Shown: piece after piece, positions 54,229 through 63,275 of the stretch
Layout of the letters: every line of letters begins with the position of its first letter
Position numbering within the stretch: position 1 is the first letter of the stretch
Source: Eubacterium callanderi
Lineage (GTDB): Bacteria > Bacillota > Clostridia > Eubacteriales > Eubacteriaceae
NCBI RefSeq assembly: GCF_900142645.1
Contig: NZ_FRBP01000013.1
Span: 1 to 64,000, forward strand
Length of the DNA: 64,000 nt
Direction of reading: 5' to 3'
Notes under the pieces: generated by a model
Told to the model about the DNA's origin: nothing
Database searches by the model: none
The model's input: the letters and a program-made list of their open reading frames with translations, nothing else
Made by a program: the position numbers and the translations under genes

Positions 54229-55650
54229 ATGGAAATGAAAGATTTAACGCCTAAAAAAATTGTCGAAGAGCTGAACCGCTATATTATTGGCCAGGAACCG
54301 GCAAAAAAGGCGGTGGCGGTAGCCCTGAGAAACCGCTATCGCAGAAGCCTTTTATCAGAGGAAATGCGGGATGAGTTCACACCAAAGAACATTATTATGA
54401 TGGGGCCTACCGGTGTCGGTAAGACCGAGATCGCAAGACGGATTGCCAAGCTGGTGTCTGCGCCCTTTATTAAAGTAGAGGCGACTAAATTTACAGAAGT
54501 GGGATACGTTGGCCGCGATGTGGAATCCATGGTGCGAGACCTGGTAACCACCTCCATCCGTAAGGTACAGCAGGAAAAAATGAAGGAAGTTTATGAACAG
54601 GCCGAAGAACGGGCGAATAAACTGATTCTGGATATTCTGGTACCCATGAAAAAGAAAAAGGAAACCATTAAGACACCCTTCGATATTTTTATGAAGAGTA
54701 ATAAACAGCCAGCCCAGCCAGAGGCACCGGATCCGGCTAAGGAAGCTGAAAAAGCTGAAAAAGAAAAGAATCTCCAGATTAAACGGGAAGCCATTGCACA
54801 GGACTTGGCCGATGGCAAAATGGAGGACGAGGTTATCGAGATCGAGGTGGAGGATGACGGCTCCAAAACCATTGGTGTCATGGCGGGGATGAATGATGAT
54901 ATGAGCATTAACATCAATGATATTCTCGGCGATTTTCTTCCATCCAAGAAGAAAAAACGTCATGTTAAGGTCAAGGACGCGCGCAAGATCTTCACAAACC
55001 AGGAAGCACAGAAAATGATCGACATGGATGAGGTCAAGGAAATCGGCCTGCGTGAAGCGGAGCAGAATGGGATTATTTTCATTGATGAAATTGACAAGAT
55101 TATCGGGAACGGCAACAACAACGGACCGGATGTCTCACGCGAGGGTGTGCAGCGGGATATTCTGCCCATCGTTGAGGGCAGCACCATCACCACAAAATAC
55201 GGTCCGGTGAAAACCGACTTTATTCTGTTTATTGGTGCAGGCGCTTTTCATGTGGCTAAAATATCCGATATGATTCCTGAGCTGCAGGGGCGTTTCCCGA
55301 TCACCGTCGAGCTGGACAGCCTGACAGAGGAGGATTTTAAACAAATTCTTACTCAGCCTGAAAACTCAGCCATCCGCCAATATCAGGAGCTCTTAAAAAC
55401 AGAGGATGTCGATTTGGTTTTTGAGGACGACGCCATCGAAACATTGGCGCAGATTGCCTTTGCTCAGAACGAGGAACAGGAAAATATTGGCGCCAGACGG
55501 CTGCACACTGTCCTTGAAAAGCTGCTTGAGGAAGTATCCTTCTATGCGTCCGATTATGATGCGGACACCTTTGTGGTCAATAAAGAATACGTCAACTCTG
55601 TATTTAAACCGGCAGAGCGTGAACGCAGCTATTCCAGATTTTTACTTTAA
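54229..55650 (+). CDS. hslU: HslU (ClpY) ATPase subunit
   Basis: A 473-residue AAA+ unfoldase. It shows LTPKKIVEELNRYIIGQEPA, Walker A GPTGVGKTEIARRIAKL, GYVGRDVESMVRDL, Walker B GIIFIDEIDKI and a C-terminal end (ERSYSRFLL) that docks into HslV. The charged insertion domain (about 130-250) is typical of the family. Confidence 0.96.
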   Translation: MEMKDLTPKKIVEELNRYIIGQEPAKKAVAVALRNRYRRSLLSEEMRDEFTPKNIIMMGPTGVGKTEIARRIAKLVSAPFIKVEATKFTEVGYVGRDVESMVRDLVTTSIRKVQQEKMKEVYEQAEERANKLILDILVPMKKKKETIKTPFDIFMKSNKQPAQPEAPDPAKEAEKAEKEKNLQIKREAIAQDLADGKMEDEVIEIEVEDDGSKTIGVMAGMNDDMSININDILGDFLPSKKKKRHVKVKDARKIFTNQEAQKMIDMDEVKEIGLREAEQNGIIFIDEIDKIIGNGNNNGPDVSREGVQRDILPIVEGSTITTKYGPVKTDFILFIGAGAFHVAKISDMIPELQGRFPITVELDSLTEEDFKQILTQPENSAIRQYQELLKTEDVDLVFEDDAIETLAQIAFAQNEEQENIGARRLHTVLEKLLEEVSFYASDYDADTFVVNKEYVNSVFKPAERERSYSRFLL

Positions 55651-55668
55651 AAAATTAAGAAAAAACAC

Positions 55669-55697
55669 TTGCTACTGCCCTGTAATTATGTTATTAT
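55669..55697 (+). promoter_or_regulatory. rpsB-tsf promoter
   Basis: TTGCTA (55669-55674), 17 bp, TATTAT (55692-55697), followed by a roughly 105-nt leader. Confidence 0.7.
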
Positions 55698-55703
55698 AGG
55701 GCA

Positions 55704-55808
55704 GTATGTTGTTATTACACACATTTTTCGAGGAATGGCAGGTGCCTGCGGAGCAGGTGGGCCGAGTCCGGAGAGAAAAATGGAGGAAAAACCTAAGGAG
55801 GAATTATT
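55704..55808 (+). promoter_or_regulatory. Structured rpsB leader
   Basis: GCAGG (55738-55742), CCTGC (55745-55749) and GCAGG (55753-55757) allow two exclusive hairpins. A 13-codon frame (ATG 55780, preceded by GGAG, product [13 protein letters not shown]) overlaps the rpsB start in another frame. Autoregulation by S2 binding is inferred from the location only. Confidence 0.45.
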
Positions 55809-56588
55809 ATGGCAGCAGTAACAATGAAACAATTATTAGAAGCGGGTGTACATTTTGGTCACCAGACCAGAAGATGGAACCCTAAAATGGCCCCTTACAT
55901 TTTCACTGAAAGAAATGGTATCTACATCATCGACTTACAGCAGACAGTGAAAAAAATCGATGTTGCCTGTAACTTCGTTAAAGAAGTAGCAGCAAACGGC
56001 GAAAGCATTTTATTCGTTGGTACCAAAAAACAGGCTCAGACCAGCATCGAAAAGGAAGCCAAAAGAAGTGGAAGCTTCTGCGTTAACCACCGTTGGTTAG
56101 GTGGTACCTTAACAAACTTCACCACCATCAGCAAACGTATCGAACGCTTAAAAGAATTAAAAGCGATGGAAGAAGATGGAACTTTTGAACTGTTACCGAA
56201 AAAAGAAGTTATTAAATTAAAAAGAGAACGTGAAAAACTGCAGAAATTCTTAGGCGGCATTGAAGACATGAAAGAAATGCCTGGCGCTATGATCGTTATC
56301 GACAGCAAGAAAGAAAGAATTGCCATTGCAGAAGCACATAAACTGGGTATTCCAATTGTTAGTATTGTCGATACCAACTGTGACCCAGATGAAATTGACT
56401 ACGTTATTCCTGGAAATGACGATGCGATCCGCGCCGTTGCTTTAATCCTTGGCGTATTAGCAGATGCGATTATTGAAGGAAAGCAGGGTGAACAGTTTGA
56501 AGAAGCTGTCGTAGAAGAAACTGTTGTAGCCGAAGATGCTTCCGGCGACGTCGTTGTAGAAGAAGTAGTAGAAGTAACTGCTGAATAA
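55809..56588 (+). CDS. rpsB: 30S ribosomal protein S2
   Basis: A 259-residue S2 protein ([58 protein letters not shown]). It has an acidic C-terminal tail rich in Val and Glu. AAGGAGG precedes ATG 55809. Confidence 0.97.
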   Translation: MAAVTMKQLLEAGVHFGHQTRRWNPKMAPYIFTERNGIYIIDLQQTVKKIDVACNFVKEVAANGESILFVGTKKQAQTSIEKEAKRSGSFCVNHRWLGGTLTNFTTISKRIERLKELKAMEEDGTFELLPKKEVIKLKREREKLQKFLGGIEDMKEMPGAMIVIDSKKERIAIAEAHKLGIPIVSIVDTNCDPDEIDYVIPGNDDAIRAVALILGVLADAIIEGKQGEQFEEAVVEETVVAEDASGDVVVEEVVEVTAE

Positions 56589-56622
56589 GCGGTTTGACAT
56601 TTGATTAGAGGAGGATACAGAC

Positions 56623-57264
56623 GTGGACGCTAAATTAGTTAAAGAATTAAGAGAAAAAAGCGGCGCAGGTATGATGGACTGCAAAAAAGCTTTGGTTGCT
56701 ACCGACGGTGACATCCAAAAAGCAATGGAATACTTGAGAGAACAGGGCTTAGCCGCTACCAATAAAAAAGCTGGCCGTGTAGCTGCTGAAGGTGTTGTAG
56801 AATCATACATCCATATGGGCGGTAAAATCGGCGTTTTGGTAGAAATCAACTGTGAGACAGATTTCGTTGCTAAAACTGATGGCTTCAAAGCTTTCGCTAA
56901 AGATGTTGCAATGCATATTGCCGCTGCGAACCCAACCTATGTTTCTAAAGAAGAAGTTCCGGAAGCGGAAGTTGAACATGAAAAAGAAATCCTGAAACAT
57001 CAGGCGTTAAATGAAGGCAAGCCAGAAAAAATTGTCGACAAAATGGTTGAAGGCCGTATCGGTAAATTTTATAAAGAAATTTGCCTGTTAGAACAGCCTT
57101 TTGTTAAAAATCCAGACATCACCATTGAAGATCTTGTAAAAGAACAGATCATGGCAATCGGTGAAAATGTAAAAATCAGACGTTTTGCCCGTTTCCAGTT
57201 AGGCGAAGGTATTGAAAAGAAACAGGAAAACTTTGCAGAAGAAGTAGCTGCACAGATGAAATAA
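56623..57264 (+). CDS. tsf: Elongation factor Ts
   Basis: A 213-residue EF-Ts, the nucleotide exchange factor of EF-Tu ([33 protein letters not shown]). It is of the short form with a reduced second half common outside proteobacteria. The GTG start has GAGGAGG upstream. It follows rpsB in the same unit. Confidence 0.96.
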   Translation: MDAKLVKELREKSGAGMMDCKKALVATDGDIQKAMEYLREQGLAATNKKAGRVAAEGVVESYIHMGGKIGVLVEINCETDFVAKTDGFKAFAKDVAMHIAAANPTYVSKEEVPEAEVEHEKEILKHQALNEGKPEKIVDKMVEGRIGKFYKEICLLEQPFVKNPDITIEDLVKEQIMAIGENVKIRRFARFQLGEGIEKKQENFAEEVAAQMK

Positions 57265-57289
57265 AGAATAATAAAATTATTTAAAATAT

Positions 57290-57356
57290 AAAAACCGCCA
57301 TAAATACGGCTTTGGCTTTTAAGAAGTTTAAAGTGACGATTTGTGGCGGTTTTTTC
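57290..57356 (+). terminator. Terminator after tsf
   Basis: AAAACCGCCA pairs with TGGCGGTTTT across a 40-nt loop that can form an inner helix; a T run follows. Confidence 0.7.
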
Positions 57357-57413
57357 TAAAATCGAAATAGTGCACTGTTTAATTAAAAACTTTATTTTAC
57401 GGGAAGGAAAAAA

Positions 57414-58178
57414 ATGTTATATGTTGAACGCCGCCAAAAGATATTAGAGATGTTAACCCAAACGGGCAGCGTAAAGGTAGCTGAACTTGTTGATATATTC
57501 AATGTTGATGCAACGACAATTCGCAGGGATTTGAAGGAGCTGGCAAAGAATTATGATATTCATGTAATTTATGGCGGAGCTTATTATAAAAAGGAAAAAG
57601 CCAGTGGTGTGATTGAAATTGACCCTTTAGAAAAACGGATGGTCAATTTGGAAAAGAAAAAAATGATTGCCAAAAAAGCAGCGGCTCTGATTGATAATGG
57701 GGATACGATTGTTTTAAATAATGGCGTAACGGCTGAGTTGATTTTAGAAGATCTTGGAGATCTGGAATCCATAAATTTAATAACACAGTCATTAACGATC
57801 GCTGCTAAAGCAACAACAAAGCCTTTTATTAATCTTTATATGCCAGGCGGTAAATACAGGCCTTTGTCTGGTATGTTTTATGGAGATTTAGCAGAAGACA
57901 CGATTCGGCAATTAAGCGCCAATAAAATATTTTTTGGTATTTTATGCGTATCCATTAATAATGGAATTACACATCCGTTTATTGAAGAAATATCCGTGCT
58001 TCGCAGCCTGCTGGATATCAGTCAGCAGAAATACCTCATTGCAGATTCTTCAAAATTTGGTAAAGTCTCTTTAGGGCGAGTGGTCGAATTAGAGGCCTTT
58101 GACGCATTGATCGTTGATGATGAGTTTCCGGACATGTATCGGGAATTTGCAGAATTAAATGATATTGAAATTATTTAG
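57414..58178 (+). CDS. DeoR-family transcriptional repressor
   Basis: A 254-residue DeoR regulator with an N-terminal winged helix (RRQKILEMLTQTGSVKVAEL; VDATTIRRDLKEL) and a C-terminal sugar-phosphate domain (KKAAALIDNGDTIVLNNGVT; DSSKFGKVSLGRVV). It is likely the repressor of the kinase-GRE operon that starts 178 bp downstream, induced by a phosphorylated substrate. A strong terminator separates them. Confidence 0.88.
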   Translation: MLYVERRQKILEMLTQTGSVKVAELVDIFNVDATTIRRDLKELAKNYDIHVIYGGAYYKKEKASGVIEIDPLEKRMVNLEKKKMIAKKAAALIDNGDTIVLNNGVTAELILEDLGDLESINLITQSLTIAAKATTKPFINLYMPGGKYRPLSGMFYGDLAEDTIRQLSANKIFFGILCVSINNGITHPFIEEISVLRSLLDISQQKYLIADSSKFGKVSLGRVVELEAFDALIVDDEFPDMYREFAELNDIEII

Positions 58179-58182
58179 TTTT

Positions 58183-58224
58183 TTCCCATTTATACACGAA
58201 TGTGTACAAATGGGAATTTTTTTG
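58183..58224 (+). terminator. Terminator after deoR-type gene
   Basis: TTCCCATTTATACAC, loop GAAT, GTGTACAAATGGGAA (one mismatch) and a T run. It overlaps the edge of the next promoter, at 58225. Confidence 0.88.
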
Positions 58225-58252
58225 TTGACAAAAACGTATAAACAAGTATAAT
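58225..58252 (+). promoter_or_regulatory. Near-consensus promoter of the kinase-GRE operon
   Basis: TTGACA (58225-58230), 16 bp, TATAAT (58247-58252). A strong promoter next to a repressor gene suggests tight repression. No clear long palindrome is seen, so the DeoR site is not located. Confidence 0.8.
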
Positions 58253-58356
58253 AAAGTTAAATAATGCATTATAAAGCAAAAAAAAGAAAAAACGTGCGCG
58301 CAAAAATCGTTGATTAATTTAGAAAAGGGTAAATATGATTTTAAGAGGAGTAAAAA

Positions 58357-59836
58357 ATGAAACAATATATAATGGTTATTGATGAGGGGACCACAGGGAC
58401 AAGAGCTATTATTTTTGACGATAATTTTCAGCCAATCGCTCAATCCTACGACGAATTTATACAATATACGCCAAATGAAAATATGGTTGAGCATGATGCG
58501 ATGGAAATCTATGAAAAAAGTGTCAGAATGTGCCAAAACGCGCTTGAAAAAGCTTCTTTATCGTCTTCCGATATTCGTTGTATTGGAATCACAAACCAAA
58601 GAAACACCGCTTTGTTATGGGATAAAAAAACAGGGGAACCGCTCTATCATGCTTTAGTTTGGCAGGACTCACGAATGGGGGAAGCGAGTAATGCGATTAG
58701 AGAATCAGAATTTTTTGACGAACTGCTCGAGGTTTCTGGAAAAAATGTTACGCCCCATTTGGATGTTTTGTTTTTAAAATGGTTTTTGGATAACGTAGAG
58801 GGCGCGCGAAAAAGTAGAAAGCGGCGAGGCGATTTTTGGTACGATTGATACATGGCTGGTGTGGAAACTGACAGGGGGAAAAGTCCACGCGACCAGCTTT
58901 TCTAACGCTTCAAGCAGTGGGTGCATGGACATAAAAAATGAGAAATGGTTCAGCAGGCTTTTTGACTACGTAGGAGTGCCAGAATCGGTATTCCCGAAAA
59001 TAAAATCAGAGTCTGATGATTATGGAATGACAGATGTTTTTGGAGTGCCTATTCCGATTACCGGAGTCATCGCAGATCAGCAGTCGGCTCTTTTTGCTCA
59101 GGGATGCACTAAGCCAGGCAGTGTTAAATGTACAAATGGCACTGGCAGTTTTTTAGATATTAATATCGGGACAACTTTTACAACATCTCATGGAGGGGTT
59201 GATACACTGATTGGCTGGAAATTAGGTGATACAACCACGTATGCGGTTGAAGGCTTTGCGGCAGTAACAGGTTCTGCAGTGCAGTGGTTGCGTGATGGAG
59301 TGAAATTCATACAAAAGTCAAGCGATATAGAAGCCCTGGCCGCTTCGGTTGAAGATACAAATGGTGTTTATTTTGTCCCAGGATTAATTGGTCTTATTAC
59401 ACCGTATCAGGATCCCTTTGCGCGTGGCCTTATTATAGGGATTACCCGAGGAACAACAGAAGCTCATATTGCAAGGGCAACCTTGGAGGCGATAGCTTTC
59501 AGGATTAAGGACATTTTGAATATTGTGGTTGATCAGGGAATTGAAATATCAGAAATCAAAATTGATGGAGGTGCGTCAGAAAATAATTTACTGGCACAGA
59601 TGATTGCTGATTACTGTAATGCCTCTGTTTTAAGACCAGAAAGTGTGGAGGCGACAAGTTTAGGTGCCGCTTTGATGGCGGCGATGTACATGGGAGATAT
59701 TACTTTAGATGAAGTAGAAAGGGTGACGGCTTCAGATGCGGTCTTTACGCCGAATATAGATAGTCGTCGGCGTGAAGAAGAATATAAAATCTGGAAAGAA
59801 GCAGTTACACGTTCACTAAACTGGATTAAACATTAA
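58357..59836 (+). pseudogene. FGGY-family carbohydrate kinase, glycerol kinase-like, frameshifted
   Basis: The first part (58357-58848) begins MVIDEGTTGTRAIIFDD and includes GITNQRNTALLWDKKTGEPL, close to glycerol kinase. It then ends in a short false tail after an A5 run at 58809-58813. With one A fewer, the frame continues through IFGTIDTWLVWKL into the second part (58859-59836; ADQQSALFAQG; CTNGTGSFLDI; DGGASENNLLAQM). So a single base breaks an otherwise intact 490-residue kinase. It would phosphorylate glycerol or another polyol or sugar. The cause could be a true mutation, a phase-variable run or a read error. Confidence 0.85.
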
Positions 59837-59863
59837 ATAAAAAGCATAAAGGAGGGGGAGAAA

Positions 59864-62248
59864 GTGAGGGAGCGTTTTAAACGCATTCGTTCAGATTTGC
59901 TTGATCGGGTACCGGAAATTTGTGTAGATCGGTGTTTGTTATTAACAGAGGCTTATCAAAAATATGAGAAATATCCAATAGTTGAAAAACGCGCAAAAGC
60001 ATTGGCGGATGTTCTCAGCGGCATGCAGATTTATATTGGTGATGATGAGCTTCTGGTGGGGAATCAGGCGCGTGTGCCCAGAGCAGCGCCTTTATTTCCA
60101 GAATATGACTATGAGTTTGTATTAAGTGAAATGGAAGATTTTGAACACCGGACAAGTGACCGCTTTATCATAAAGGAGGAGGATAAAGAAAAACTAAGGC
60201 AAGTGCTGCCTTGGTGGAAGGATAAAACCTTAAAAGCAAGAGCGACAGCTATGCAGCCTGAAGCTGTTTTAGAAGATATAAAAATTGGGGTACTGGGCTG
60301 GCAGGGAAATATTACGTCAGGAGAAGGCCATATAGTTCCAGATTATGAAATGATATTAGAATATGGTTTTTCAGGATTGTATTCAAGGGTTAAGACACTT
60401 ATCGGCAATCTTGTATTAACGGAGCCGAAAGATCTTGAAAAATTTACCTTCTATCGCGCTTGTGAATCCATCTTAAAGGGTTGCTTTGATTTTATTGAGC
60501 GTTATCGGGATCTGGCCATAGAACAACAGAAAAGATGCGTAGGTTCAGTGCGCAGCTCTGAATTAAAAGCTATTTCAAAACGTTGTGATGCGTTACTTCA
60601 TCGTCCTCCCAAATCTTTTGCGGAAGCGCTTCAGTGTGTATGGTTTGTTCAGGTTATTCTCCATATTGAGTCTAACGGACACTCGCTGTCCTTTGGCCGG
60701 TTTGATCAGTATTTATATCCTTTTTACAAGAAAGATATTGAAAATAATATATTGACACAGACGGAAGCAGAAGAATTGCTGGGATGCTTTTACTTGAAAG
60801 TTTTCGGCAACAATAAACTGCGATCATGGAAAACAACACAGACCCAGCTGGGTTACCCTACTTATCAAAATATATGTTTAGGCGGGCAAAAGAGCGATGG
60901 AAGCGACGCAGTTAATGCACTCTCGTGGATGTGTCTTGATATGCTGGAAGAGATAAGGCTTCCAGAACCTAATATTTATATACGTATACATGAAGGAACA
61001 CCCGATGATTTTTTGAACCATGCTGTAAAAATAGTGAAAAAAGGACTTGGCATGCCGTCATTTGTCAATGATCAGGTGATTATTCCATCTCTGCTGCATC
61101 GTGGAGTATTACCAGAAGATGCCATCAATTATTCCACAATGGGCTGTACAGAGGTTCAAGTGCCGGGAAAATGGGGCTATAGAGCGAATGGAAAGAGTAA
61201 AATTAATTTACTGCGTATTCTTGAAATTGTTTTAGATGGAGGTGTTGACCGTAAAAGTGGACAAAAAATTATGGATGGTTTAACACCTTTGGAAGAATGT
61301 ACGACCATTGAACAAATCAAAAATGGCTATCAGAAAGCAATTGAACATTATATGAAGCTCCATGTTATTGCAGACAATATAAACGAAATGGCAATGAATG
61401 CTTTAGTGCCGGACGCGTTTTGTTCCTTGATAGTGCAGGACTGTTTAAACAGAGGGAAAAGCATTAAGGAGGGTGGAACTATTTATGACATGATCAGTGG
61501 TACCCTTGTGGGGATTCCGAATGTGGGTAATGCAGTGTATGCCATCCAGAAACTAGTGTTTGAGGAAAAAAGAATTACACCACAGGCGCTTAGTCACGCG
61601 CTTAAAACAAATTTTGAAGAAGAAGGTGGCGAGTTTATAAGAACTCTTTTAATAAATGGGGCAGAAAAATATGGCAATGATGTAGATGCGGTCGATGAGA
61701 TCACAAAAGAATTGTCTGATTATTATGTAACAGAGATTTCTAAATATAAAACGTTGAGAGATGGTAAAGGCCCCATCGGCTGTTGTTATACAAGCTCTAC
61801 GGTAACAATTACAGCCAATATTCCTTGCGGGGCATCAGTCGGCGCTACGCCTGATGGCAGAAAGGCAGGGGAGCCTACTGCAGAAGGTGTATCCCCATCG
61901 CGAAATACATTGAAAAATGGTCTTACGGCTATTTTTCAGTCAGTTGGGAAGCTTTCTAATGAGTTGTTTACAGGAGGACAGCTTTTAAACATTCGTATTA
62001 ATCCGGCAACTTTGCAAACCCCCGAAGAAGAAGCAAAATTTGCAGCGGTTTTACGTGCGTCAGGAGATTTAAAATGCTGGCATTCACAGTATAATGTCTT
62101 ATCGAATGAAACGTTGCGGGATGCCCAGAAGCACCCTGAGAATTATGCAGACCTTATGGTGCGAGTCGCTGGTTACAGCGCGTTATTTACAACTTTAAAC
62201 AGTGAACTTCAGGAAGACATCATTGCGCGTACACAATTTGAGTTATAG
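59864..62248 (+). CDS. Glycyl radical enzyme of unassigned substrate (PFL/dehydratase superfamily)
   Basis: A 794-residue enzyme. The thiyl Cys is C428 in STMGCTEVQVPGK and the radical Gly is G770 in RVAGYSALFTTLN. The GCxE motif, with E430, is that of eliminases such as glycerol, diol and hydroxyproline dehydratases rather than the CC pair of pyruvate formate-lyase. IESNGHSLSFGRFDQYLYPF and H156 (GEGHIVPDYE) also fit that branch. By hand alignment the Asp that binds substrate in glycerol dehydratase is N442 here. The GTG start has GGAGGGGG. It lies 27 bp after the kinase and 7 bp before its activase. Confidence 0.9.
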   Translation: MRERFKRIRSDLLDRVPEICVDRCLLLTEAYQKYEKYPIVEKRAKALADVLSGMQIYIGDDELLVGNQARVPRAAPLFPEYDYEFVLSEMEDFEHRTSDRFIIKEEDKEKLRQVLPWWKDKTLKARATAMQPEAVLEDIKIGVLGWQGNITSGEGHIVPDYEMILEYGFSGLYSRVKTLIGNLVLTEPKDLEKFTFYRACESILKGCFDFIERYRDLAIEQQKRCVGSVRSSELKAISKRCDALLHRPPKSFAEALQCVWFVQVILHIESNGHSLSFGRFDQYLYPFYKKDIENNILTQTEAEELLGCFYLKVFGNNKLRSWKTTQTQLGYPTYQNICLGGQKSDGSDAVNALSWMCLDMLEEIRLPEPNIYIRIHEGTPDDFLNHAVKIVKKGLGMPSFVNDQVIIPSLLHRGVLPEDAINYSTMGCTEVQVPGKWGYRANGKSKINLLRILEIVLDGGVDRKSGQKIMDGLTPLEECTTIEQIKNGYQKAIEHYMKLHVIADNINEMAMNALVPDAFCSLIVQDCLNRGKSIKEGGTIYDMISGTLVGIPNVGNAVYAIQKLVFEEKRITPQALSHALKTNFEEEGGEFIRTLLINGAEKYGNDVDAVDEITKELSDYYVTEISKYKTLRDGKGPIGCCYTSSTVTITANIPCGASVGATPDGRKAGEPTAEGVSPSRNTLKNGLTAIFQSVGKLSNELFTGGQLLNIRINPATLQTPEEEAKFAAVLRASGDLKCWHSQYNVLSNETLRDAQKHPENYADLMVRVAGYSALFTTLNSELQEDIIARTQFEL

Positions 62249-62255
62249 GTTTATT

Positions 62256-63143
62256 ATGAAAACAAAAATTTTTAATTTACAGCGATACTCGGTTCATGAC
62301 GGACCGGGTATCCGCACAGTTGTTTTTTTAAAAGGGTGCCCTCTGCGCTGCCGCTGGTGCTGCAATCCAGAATCTCAAAAAAGCGAAACCGAGTTGTTTT
62401 TTGAAAAAAATAAATGTATTGGCTGCCGGTCTTGCGAAAAGGCTTGCACAGAGGGCTTAATGCTGGAAAATAGAAGAAATCATTTTCTATTGTGTGCAAA
62501 ATGCCGACAAAAATTATGTGTTGAACGTTGTCCTTCAGGAGCACTGACTTTGATGGGGGAAGATAATACGGTAGAAGAAATTTTTGAAATAATAAAAAGA
62601 GATCAGGCTTTCTATCAACATTCCGGTGGAGGCGTTACAGTTAGTGGCGGTGAGGCTCTTTTAGAACCTGCTTTTGTGAATGAGCTGTTTGGGCATTGTA
62701 CGCAGGCAGAAATACATACAGCCGTAGAAACCTGCTTATGCATTCCATGGAAAAATATAGCGGCCACTATGGATAAAACCAATCTTTTTATCTGTGATTA
62801 TAAGCACTGGGATAAAAATATTTTCAGGAGATGGACTGGGGGAGATTTGGCGCAAATTACAGAAAACTTAAAAAAGCTAAGACAAAATGGTCAGGAAATA
62901 CTGGTGCGTGTTCCAATAATTCCCGGTTTTAACGCATTCAAAAAAGATATTCATAAAATATGTGAGAAACTGGTAGAATTAGATATCACAGAGGTATCCT
63001 TATTACCATACCATAAATTGGGGAAGGTAAAATATGAAGGTTTGGGAATCGCTTATCCAATGGGGGATGCACCGCTTTTGCCCCAGTCTGAGATAGAGAT
63101 ATTCAACGAAATTCCAGGAACGTTTGGAATCAAAAGAATATAG
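62256..63143 (+). CDS. Glycyl radical enzyme activase (radical SAM)
   Basis: A 295-residue activase that installs the glycyl radical in the preceding enzyme. The radical SAM motif is CPLRCRWC (CX3CX2C). An inserted ferredoxin-like region adds two Cys sets (CIGCRSCEKAC and CAKCRQKLCVERC), as in the activases of dehydratase-type enzymes. GGGVTVSGGEALLEP is the usual SAM site. ATG 62256 lies 7 bp past the enzyme's stop; a longer frame would run back into that gene. Confidence 0.92.
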   Translation: MKTKIFNLQRYSVHDGPGIRTVVFLKGCPLRCRWCCNPESQKSETELFFEKNKCIGCRSCEKACTEGLMLENRRNHFLLCAKCRQKLCVERCPSGALTLMGEDNTVEEIFEIIKRDQAFYQHSGGGVTVSGGEALLEPAFVNELFGHCTQAEIHTAVETCLCIPWKNIAATMDKTNLFICDYKHWDKNIFRRWTGGDLAQITENLKKLRQNGQEILVRVPIIPGFNAFKKDIHKICEKLVELDITEVSLLPYHKLGKVKYEGLGIAYPMGDAPLLPQSEIEIFNEIPGTFGIKRI

Positions 63144-63275
63144 TTCGGGGGATGTAATCAGAGCCATTATGATGAGAACTATAAAATAATAAAGATTACC
63201 ATTAATGTATGAGTGACAGACAGCTTTAAAAGCAGTGCCCGGGTTTTTCTTGAGCACTGTAATATAAGCTGTTTT

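Noticed and set aside
58357-59836. Two separate kinase genes
   Set aside because: Each half lacks essential domains, and one base change in an A5 run joins them into one normal FGGY kinase.
63226-63275. Terminator between the activase and the PucR-type gene
   Set aside because: CAGTGC/GCACTG gives only a 6-bp stem with a 15-nt loop and no adjacent T run; too weak to list.
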